Positions 55,960 to 64,000 of a stretch of 64,000 nucleotides of DNA are shown in pieces. The stretch's first letter is position 1; every line of letters starts with the position of its first letter. The notes beneath the pieces were generated by a model. It did not search any database and was not told the DNA's origin. It saw only the letters and a program-made list of their open reading frames with translations. Source of the stretch: Mariannaea sp. PMI_226 (Eukaryota; Ascomycota; Sordariomycetes; Hypocreales; Nectriaceae); the NCBI GenBank assembly GCA_024336345.1, contig JANFOG010000005.1:1054001-1118000 (forward strand). Direction: 5' to 3'. The translations under genes were made by a program, and so were the position numbers.

Positions 55960-57121
55960 CAGTCTCCGAAATAAGAACTCTCGATGAGAGGCAATTTAAT
56001 GTTCAGCTTGCCAAAGGAGATAGCAAAATGAAGAATTGGTTACTGATCAGCAATCCCAAGTACCCGAATGGATTTCCTTTTGATGAGCATTCATCTACTA
56101 CAATAGTCGCAAAGAGGAAGCAAACTGTTAAGACAGCCAAGCAACTTACAAAACCGAGAAGCAGAAACGATTCTAAAAAGAACCTACCAATGGTGATGGT
56201 TCAGATAATGAAGCTGATGACGAGGCTGATGATGTTACTCTTCAAAAGCAAAAGGATTATTATAAATGAGGAACTTATAAATGTGTAAATAAAGTTACTG
56301 CTTAGGTATTTATAGTACTTATATACTTTATCTTGCAAAATCTATCTACTAGATCTCGTCTTCTTACACTATCAACTCTTATTGATACTACTCTCAGAGC
56401 ATATTATGCTGTTAGTAAAGTAGTTCTACAAATTATGGAAAGCTAAAGTTTTACTTTTTATCTTTTCTTGGGGCAACAGGCTATACTATCTATTCTGAGA
56501 GTCGCAATTGCTCTTTTGCAAGAGCACTACCTTGTAGGTATCCTACCGCCCTGGTAAGTTCTTCTCTACCCATGTCCGCATGAATGCTATTACAACAGCC
56601 TTCTTGACAGCTGGTAAGTCAACTGGTAGACAGCTTGTAGTAAATTAACTTAAGCGGTTAAAGGTTAATGGTAGACTGGTCAATTTCCACGAGTGTTCTG
56701 TCATACACCCCTAACCAGTTCTGATTCGGCTTCAGCTAATCAAAAGGTGTCCTATTTATTTCTACTATAGAACTTGTAAAGAAAATTGCAGTTCATTAAC
56801 TATTTGACCCTTTAGGCTGATCCATTTTAGCTCACGCTAATTGCAGAATCTCTTTTGATTTTATCTATTACCTACACTCTTCAGAACATCACAACTATCC
56901 GCAACCCCTAAGTCGAGCTCTCCTTATTAGGTCAACCAGAGATAAAGACTATCTGATAAGATCTTAATTGACCCATCCTTTTGTATCTATTATGTGTATA
57001 TTTCAAATTTGATCTATGCTGTACGCGTCTCTCTTAAGTTCATGCTCTCCCTCTTGATGTACATAAAAAACCACCTAGGTTATTGTCATCCCTTAATAAG
57101 ATATGTCCCTTCCGACCAACT
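55960..57121. other. AT-rich degenerate segment between RPC2 and RAD57
   Basis: Clearly richer in A/T than its surroundings, with stops in all frames. A + strand stretch at about 56020-56290 has protein-like composition (Lys-rich, then Asp/Glu-rich) broken by stops. It may be an old mutated transposon or gene relic; no terminal repeats were found. Confidence 0.35.
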
Positions 57122-58555
57122 TCACTTCTTCTTTGACTTTAGTCGATCCTTTATAACTGCTCTAAGCCCTCCCATGGTAACCTCGTACTCCACAGCGTCT
57201 TCCAAGCCTTGTTTAGAAGCGGCGGCATGAGGAGCAAAAACGACCTTCATCCACCTTCGCCAGGCCTTGAGCGTCGGTGCTGATAAGTCCGAGTCGTCTT
57301 CCGCATCTATGGGCGCAGCTTGCCGGGCACGGCCATACACAGGTCGCTTGAACAGAGCGATTCGGCAGGCTATCTGAGTTGACCAGACAAGACCTAGACT
57401 TGGTGTCTTTAGCGAGCTTGACATGTGAGGATCATCGCCCCAGCCGGTGAACCAGCGTTGCTGGTGATCAAGGAGCAATGCTGGAGGAGGTGGAGGGTCG
57501 TCTGGGTCTTGTAAAGCAAAGGGAATGGAAGATGACGGCGTACTGGGAAAGTTGGTTGATGGTGGGGGTGGCATACTCCTAGAGGCAAGGGGGCTTTCCG
57601 GCACAACGCCACTGCTTCTAGGGGGCGGGTTGCGCGATAGAGGAGCAGAGGAAGAGAAGCGATCGGCGACCTGGTTAGCCACTACTACTGCGAGGTTGTG
57701 TCGACGGGCCAGGTTTCGGAGCATGGCACCTAGACGAACGAGCTGAGCACTCCTGGCGGCCATGTTAGAGCCGTGGGAGCCCTGGCGCTCAAACTCAGCG
57801 CGGTAGTTGGCGGCCACGGAGTCGAGGATTATGAGACCAACGTCATGCCGGGATAGGAGCACAGGGACTTGGTAGGCAAGGATATGGTCCTGGGTCTCGA
57901 GATCGGGCGTGACAGCACTGTGAATGGCGTCAAGAGATGGCCGGAACTCTGGTTCGATAGACTGGAGTAGCGGGTTGGCATCCAGGATCTGAGCGAGGCG
58001 GCGAGTGGCGAGAGGCGCCTCTGTGGAAATGTAGAGGGCCTGGCGGCCGAGGCCATGGGGAGGAGGGAGTTGAACAGAGAGGCAGAGGCTGATAAGCGCT
58101 TGGGTCTTGCCAACGCCGCTTTCGCCAGCAAACTCGGTGATGGCGCCGACGGGAATGCCACCACCTAAGGCTTTGTCGAAAACATGGTCAAGGGTGCTGA
58201 TGACACCGGGCTGAGCCAATGCCGTCGTCGGATCCGGGATGGGGAGTGGAGGCTCGGAGGCGGATGTGGAGGCGGAGGGTGGTTCTGGCTCCGGGTTCGG
58301 CTCAACCTCTTCTTGTTTTTCTTCGGGGACCAGTAGGGGCTGCTGAGGAGGTGCAAGATCGTCCGAGAGGGAGGATTGAACGGCAGCGATAAGACGCTTG
58401 AGGTCAAGCAGTGGAAGCCGGGTCTGCTTGGCAATATCGGCTGGGTGAAGGGTGAGGAGATCAGTGGTGGTGAGGCCCTGGTGCTCAATGGAGGGTAGGA
58501 GTGCGGCGAAGGGGGAGTGAGGGAAGGAGGGGAGGATTTGAAGGAGATCAGTCAT
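57122..58555 (-). CDS. RAD57: RecA/Rad51 paralogue, Rad57-type
   Basis: A single 477-residue exon from ATG 58555. An N-terminal helical segment (TDLLQILPSF, then LTTTDLLTLHPADIAKQTRL) resembles the helix-hairpin start of Rad51 paralogues. After a Pro/Glu-rich linker (75-110) the RecA core follows: TLDHVFDKALGGGIPVGAIT, Walker A GESGVGKT at 144-151, YISTEAPLATRRL, Walker B LIILDS at 241-246, LVRLGAMLRNLARRHNLAVV and VANQVADRF. A Ser/Pro-rich insert (about 300-350) is typical of fungal versions, then SLGLVWSTQIACRIALFKRP. Rad57 pairs with Rad55 to stabilise Rad51 filaments in homologous recombination. Distinguishing Rad57 from XRCC3-type naming is convention; a Rad55 assignment is less likely. 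Confidence 0.88.
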   Translation of the reverse strand: MTDLLQILPSFPHSPFAALLPSIEHQGLTTTDLLTLHPADIAKQTRLPLLDLKRLIAAVQSSLSDDLAPPQQPLLVPEEKQEEVEPNPEPEPPSASTSASEPPLPIPDPTTALAQPGVISTLDHVFDKALGGGIPVGAITEFAGESGVGKTQALISLCLSVQLPPPHGLGRQALYISTEAPLATRRLAQILDANPLLQSIEPEFRPSLDAIHSAVTPDLETQDHILAYQVPVLLSRHDVGLIILDSVAANYRAEFERQGSHGSNMAARSAQLVRLGAMLRNLARRHNLAVVVANQVADRFSSSAPLSRNPPPRSSGVVPESPLASRSMPPPPSTNFPSTPSSSIPFALQDPDDPPPPPALLLDHQQRWFTGWGDDPHMSSSLKTPSLGLVWSTQIACRIALFKRPVYGRARQAAPIDAEDDSDLSAPTLKAWRRWMKVVFAPHAAASKQGLEDAVEYEVTMGGLRAVIKDRLKSKKK

Positions 58556-59501
58556 GGAGAAGAGAGATTGTGCATTCCGGAGCCTTTTTTGCAGGGGGGG
58601 ACTTCTACGGGTTGACTGGCATATATCGGTGTTGATGCTGCAGGGTGTGTGCGTGAACGAGAACCCTCAAGTCACTTTTGATTTGTCTGTCCCCCAGATC
58701 CCAGTTTTGGATTAGAAGAAAGAAGACAGCCTTAAGTTTGACAGAATTTATCGGAGGGTATTTTATTCTTCTTTCTTTTTGGAATCCTGCTCAAAATCGT
58801 ACGTGGATCTAGTCATGACAATTGCGCGAGTGATGCTGTTGTGCACTCATACGCAGAATAACTGGCAAGTAGTTCGTGATGACAAAGGGTTGTTGTGAGT
58901 GATTGAAATTGACTACGTTGATTGGACAGATTTGGTCCAATGAGGTGCGAAGCGGGCCGGCCCACTGAAGAGGGAGGTGACGGAAAACTCCCCATCTTCC
59001 ATCCTCCATTCACAGTTGTCAGCGTGAATGCGGCCATCACCAAGCTTCATTATAGTTATTCAAGAGAGTCGATGATAAACATGCAAAAAGCAGGAAAGTG
59101 GAAGTTCCTCACGCGACAGAAAAATCGACCATGGGCAGAAATCAGCTGATGGCTATTTCTATTTTCCAGGTCCTGCATTTTTTTTTACTTTGGCGACTAC
59201 CGATGCTGCTTTGTAATAAGGGAAGCAGTGTAAAAACGGGGTAGAGCAAGAAGCAAAATTTTTTCCTTTTTTGAATAGAACATAAAATTAGGGGATCTAT
59301 ATTATGCAGGCATGGTATTGAGCTCTAGGCCGGCGTGATCAGATTACGTTGGGAGGCTGGTGACGTTACCTCACCTCATCGTCTCATGCTGTTTTGAAAC
59401 CACCCCAGAGCTTTCAGTTTGACAAATGCCGCGTGTGCGTGCACTGCATGTATGTCAGAGGGGCAAATGAGGATGGAGAATAACGGAAGAGAGCGTCTCT
59501 G

Positions 59502-59532
59502 TGAGAGAGAGAGAGACAGAGAGCGCGGAGAG
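59502..59532. repeat. GA microsatellite
   Basis: Run of GA dinucleotides interrupted by C, in gene-free DNA downstream of nothing obvious. Confidence 0.75.
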
Positions 59533-61740
59533 ACGGAGAAATGTATAATTATACATATCCCAGAAGGAGTGTCAGAGTGACATAGTGTCAGAGATCCCGG
59601 CATGATGCAAGCATGCATCGAGTGGGGAGAAGGAAATTTCTCAGTCAAGCCCGTTGTCACCAGGTGAGGCGTGCATGGAGTCTTTGGCGACAAGTGCCAT
59701 GGTTGTCTTTGACTTTTACATCAGGCTACTAGTTATTACTACCGACATGTCTTGTGCAGCATGGAGTGTGCTACGCACAGAATACAGTATGAAAGGGCTC
59801 ACTGGGCTGTCACTAAACTCCCACGCCATGACATTTCCTCTGGTCTAGTCATTTTGACATTGAGCGTATCATGCATGCAGCCAATGAATTGTCCGATGCC
59901 AAGCCCCAAGCCTGCACCTTGACGCTCCATCTGGAACGACTTTGATGACTTACTATGACTTAAGCGCCCAGAGGCGACGCAGGCTGAGTGATGTCTGTTG
60001 TCCCAAGCTTCGTATTGTTCTTCCCACCCCTGTGTTGAGAGAACCATGAAGAGAAAAAAAAAACACACGCACACAAACAGGATGATCAACAGCGGGGTGC
60101 CAGGGCTTTGACAGCAACAGGGCTGAATCAACATACAGAGTAATAATTGTGCAGTCCATGCAGGTGTGTTGTAACCATGATTGAGATGCGGTAGATGGAC
60201 TTTCTTCTCTCTGAGTGGGCATGGCTGTCTTATCTCCGCACAATAAGAGTTTCAAAGTTACTCAGCCCGTCCTCATTCATACAACATGTAATTATAGCTT
60301 CTAGAGTATTATGTATGTATGGATATCAGTGAGCCAGCCTCCGCCCCCAGGGCGCCAACCCACACACATTCGTCAGATGGAGATGGACGAGAGCAAAGGA
60401 AAGAAAGGCCTCACAAGTCATTCTTGTGTCTGTAGGGCACTCTCCAAGGGTAACAAACTACCCGTCGTCAAAAATAGAGCCGGCGGTTCAATTAGTCGCT
60501 GGCACTTGAGCAATGAAAGCAGAGTTGTAGTGCTACTTGTGTGCGTGGTGCAGTAGTCGTCCTTGCTAGGGTCGTATCTCCTCGCTTCATCTCTTTCTGG
60601 CCCCCAACCAACGCGGTAACTAAACTCTCCGTCACATCCGGGTTAAAATAAGGCATAGTCAACAAGGCAGAGTTGAACATCAAACTCTCTCCACTGGGTA
60701 GAAGTAGAAGACATGGTAGAAAAAATTTCAAGGGGACTAAAAAAACAACAAGACGATTGGGGGCTTCTGTCTGCACCGAGTCTCATGGTGGTGGGCTTGG
60801 CACCCCAGGAGTTGGACGGCGCGATAACTGTAATTTTTTTTTTCTTGAGCCTGCACGGCCACGTTTGTTTCTTTGTTTCGGAAGTCTAGATGCCGTTTCT
60901 TGATTATTGGCCGCTAGCGATGGGAGGCGGTAGAATTCTCGATATTTCTATCTAAGTATCTGACTACTACGCAGTAGTCTATTAGGTAGGTACAAAGTAT
61001 GTCGTAATTAGGTTGGCTTGTGTAGTATGGATGTGGGGAGAAGCCAGAGAGATGATCAACAAAATGGATAATCAGAGTGGATAATAGTGCACAGGGTTGG
61101 CCAGTCAGTCCGTCGGTCGGTCACCAGCCGCGAACGGAGTACATCGTATGGAGTTACAGGGCTTAAGGTACAGAGTACAGAATGAAGGGTGCAGAGAAGG
61201 CTTCGCACCAGAGGCAACCAGAAACGGCAGATTGAGTTGCATCCTCAAGAGATGGACTCGAGCAATAATCACCGGGCATACCTGTTGTATATAGTACGGT
61301 ATGGACCACCGTGAGGATGTCCCGTCCCTTCTAGACTTAACGTTACGTTTTATGCATCTTTACTTGCCACGAACGACAGCACGGGTCGAGCCTACAACAA
61401 TGAAGGTGGGATGGCCGACATCACAATCATTATTCAGGGCTGAGAACGGCTGAGAATACAGTTCAATATGGCCCCCCCCCCAGCTAGATGATTCGTATGC
61501 CAGTGCACCTGACCATGGCCTCTCCTCTCACCAGTTGGGAAATTGATCTATGACTTGGTCCAGACCTAAACCGGGCTACCTTGTTTGCTGACGGACGGCC
61601 GGGCTAAGCTGGGCTTGGTCGGGCAACTAAGAAGGACAGGGGATATTTTTAGGGTATGCTGTGCGCTGTGCTGTGCTCTCTTGCGAAGTGTGTGCCCTGG
61701 AGGCTGTGGAATTTCAATGAAGGTTGACTTATCCCGACCA

Positions 61741-61760
61741 TCCATCTATCCATCTATCCA
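61741..61760. repeat. CATCTATC short tandem repeat
   Basis: About two and a half copies of an 8-bp unit in gene-free DNA. Confidence 0.7.
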
Positions 61761-63080
61761 CTCGTCCATTCATGCACCGGGTACGGAGTACTGTCCCTTA
61801 GGTACGGACTCCGTATGGAGGTAGGAGGGATTAGGAGATAAGGTAGACAGACGAAGGCGGCGGTGCCCAGGACATCAAAGATGCAGGGCATCAACTTATG
61901 CAGTTGCTACGTACGTACGATGCCTGTGTTACCTTGTGTTGCCTTGTGTACTCCCTCCAGATACATAGGATAGACTCATATGCCTTTTCTTGGTTGCTTG
62001 TACCAGATCGCACCAAGAATCAATCGATGGGTGTCGGGGGCAGTGCGGTGTGCGGAACATGTTACAGTGAAATGCATGGCCCGCCCTCGTGGGCTCTCGT
62101 GGGCTCTACCAGAAGTGTGAATTGGACGTTGTGACTTGCCGGCAGGCTTCGTTATGATTAGTAGACAGCAGGGAAGGAAGCCGCGTATTTTAAAGTCTCT
62201 TGAAACACGACGGAGGATGTATTTATTCTGTGGGTTTGAAGGCGGTTGGGTACCTTGCCAGGTAATTAATTGGTTGTTGGGCAAAGGGCGTCAAAGAGGA
62301 GCCGGTACGTACCTAGCAACCCAATTGACGAAAGCAGTACTCCGTATCTATACACTTACGAATACATGTACAGGATGGATTCAACTTCATACATAGCATA
62401 GTGAGTAGTATTCCTTTGTGAAGCCTTGAAATGACAAGGGTTGCCGGGGCTGTGCGGACCTCAGTCTCTGTGTCGTGCTCAAGAACGATTGGCGACTTGC
62501 TGCTGAAGCGGACTCGGCCTGGCAAGGATTCCTGGCGCTACAGGTGCGGACCGGATACTTGGTTGTACTTGGTCGACGCTATTTTCGGGGTAGCTACTAT
62601 GTATAACCGGTGTTCGGTGATTCTCTCGACTAGATGTTGCCTGTCTGCCTTGTCGCTCCCACTAAGAGTATCTTGCTCCATTCTTCTGCCTCTTTCTTTC
62701 AAGCTCGTTGCGATTGTTTCGTCATTATGGGCTTTCTGCAGAGGCCGAGTCGTGCGAATAGCGGTCATCTAAAACAGATGGGTCATAAGATAGACACAAG
62801 TGGTGTAGTTAGTTATATTGCGCAAGGCCAATACCAGGAACGTAGAGGGTTGGATGGATGATGTCCTGTACTGCAAGTAGGTCAGTTACTGAGTACAGGC
62901 AGCAAGATAACCAAAACAGCCTGTACCAGCAGTACTCTACCAACTATGTAGAACCTGAAGCATTTTCTTCCCCAAGTCTCCGAGCTTTCGGAGCGGGTAA
63001 TTGCTGGTTGTATCCACCCATCCACGAGCATCTAAATCTAACACACTTGGAAGAGAGAGCTTTTCCTCCTTGCTAAACTG

Positions 63081-63182
63081 GGTAGGTACCATGAGGTACT
63101 TACCAACATGAGGCACTAGGTACCTAGCAAAGGTAAGATAGGTACCTGAGCTGACCATTAGTGTGAAGTACCTATTGTACCA
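63081..63182. repeat. Cluster of GGTACCT/AGGTA palindromic words
   Basis: At least eight GGTAC, AGGTA or TACCT words in about 100 bp, several forming the palindrome AGGTACCT. The same word clusters at 13781-13816 and 22386-22512. Confidence 0.7.
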
Positions 63183-64000
63183 ATCTGCCTCCATACTGAG
63201 GCTCCAACCCCACCGCACTCACTTCCGCTACTCACTCTCTTTGTCCATCCATCGCTCAAGATAATTCATCCTTCCACTTCTTCAGATCTTCATCTATCCA
63301 CCTCCGCTCTCCAGCGATCAAAGTCATCGTTTTTCCCTCCCCAGTCTCCCAGATTCTGCACGGGAAGACTGTCTCGGAAACCCTTACTCAACCGCGACAA
63401 GTGTGTGTGTCCCGACAGGTCCCAGAATGCTCGCGCCGCGCCTAGACTCTTGTCTTTCCTGGACCAGCTTTGGACCAGGGCCCCTGAAAGAGGAGGGGAT
63501 CGGCGCCAATGGTGTTGTTTCCTTCACATTCAGCTTCTGCAAGCCACTACCAGCACCTCGCTGCATCACTGGCCAGCATTACGCGAAAAAATGGGTACCG
63601 TCTGATCAGGACCGGGGCATGGGTTTATCGCCTCAAATTAGGGAACACTTTTAGCTTAAGGCTGAGGCTGGCTTGATTGCTTGGGTGTGTGATAACTTGG
63701 AGGTGGTGGAGATGACTGCGCTTTCACTCGCCCACGCGAAAAATCCACTAATGGGTTACGGGCCATGTCCATGCATACGCCCACTCACACTCACACACTC
63801 GGTCCCCTGTTGAACTCCATGGCTGAACTCGACACACCCCGGTCATGGCCATGCCGGGGCAGGCTCTCGATCCCTCTTGTTACGCCTCTCCATCGATGGG
63901 AGAGAGGGGGGGGGTGCTTCAGCTCCCGCGGCTCTGGGCTCTGGGCTCTGGCTCCAGCTGTTTTTCCCCGACCGACGGCTTGCTGACAGTCCGTCTTATT

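Larger units (their letters stand above)
58556..64000. other. Gene-free stretch to window end
   Basis: 5.4 kb. The first 250 bp hold the RAD57 promoter. Elsewhere only short open frames without domains. Contains a GA microsatellite (59502-59532), CATCTATC repeats (61741-61760), a GGTACC-type word cluster (63081-63182), and a pyrimidine-rich tract (about 63220-63370) that resembles the start of a leader for a + strand gene beyond the window. Confidence 0.45.

Overview
The window is nuclear DNA of a filamentous ascomycete (Pezizomycotina, most likely a Sordariomycete and plausibly Hypocreales). The evidence is short phase-consistent introns (about 50-80 bp, GT..AG, with CTAAC/CTGAC branch sites), pyrimidine-rich 5' leaders, fungal-only families (DASH subunit Dad3, DUF6604, DUF6601, a RasGEF with an N-terminal P-loop domain), and intergenic clusters of the GGTACCTAGGTA-type word common in this class. 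Gene models below were built by reading exons and splice sites by eye. Every internal junction was checked for phase.

Left part (1-17.9 kb), mostly conserved genes: a DUF6604 protein cut by the window edge (-), DAD3 of the kinetochore DASH ring (+), mitoribosomal uS5m (-), a small one-pass membrane protein (+), an unrecognised 442-residue three-exon protein (-), a five-exon RasGEF (-), a gene-free AT-rich gap (12.0-15.6 kb), then a divergent pair: an HIT zinc-finger protein (-) and the mitochondrial Fe-S scaffold NFU1 (+).

Middle part (17.9-45.4 kb): a 7.6-kb gap whose right third is the long, intron-containing leader of a PSP1-domain gene (+). Then an accessory block holding a lipase-like/NB-ARC STAND (NLR-like) gene (-), divergent from a DUF6601 membrane-protein gene (+). 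Then a small unrecognised gene (+), ribosomal protein eL15 (+), and a six-exon Pumilio-family gene (-) whose 719-bp intron makes it look like two genes.

Right part (45.4-64 kb): a 6-kb gene-free gap, RPC2 (second-largest RNA polymerase III subunit, with a 13-nt microexon, +), a decayed AT-rich segment, RAD57 (single exon, -), and a 5.4-kb gene-free stretch ending in a leader-like pyrimidine tract.

The most unusual locus is the NLR-like gene at 29.6-33.6 kb. It has an N-terminal membrane anchor, a PGAP1-like hydrolase domain, an in-frame 27-bp minisatellite encoding Trp/Pro-rich repeats, an NB-ARC ATPase, and about six transmembrane helices inserted inside its winged-helix domain. No C-terminal TPR/ANK/WD repeats were found. 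The other genes are housekeeping functions (translation, transcription, recombination, Fe-S assembly, mitosis, Ras signalling, mRNA control) with no obvious pathway clustering. I found no tRNA, rRNA, CRISPR array or intact transposon.
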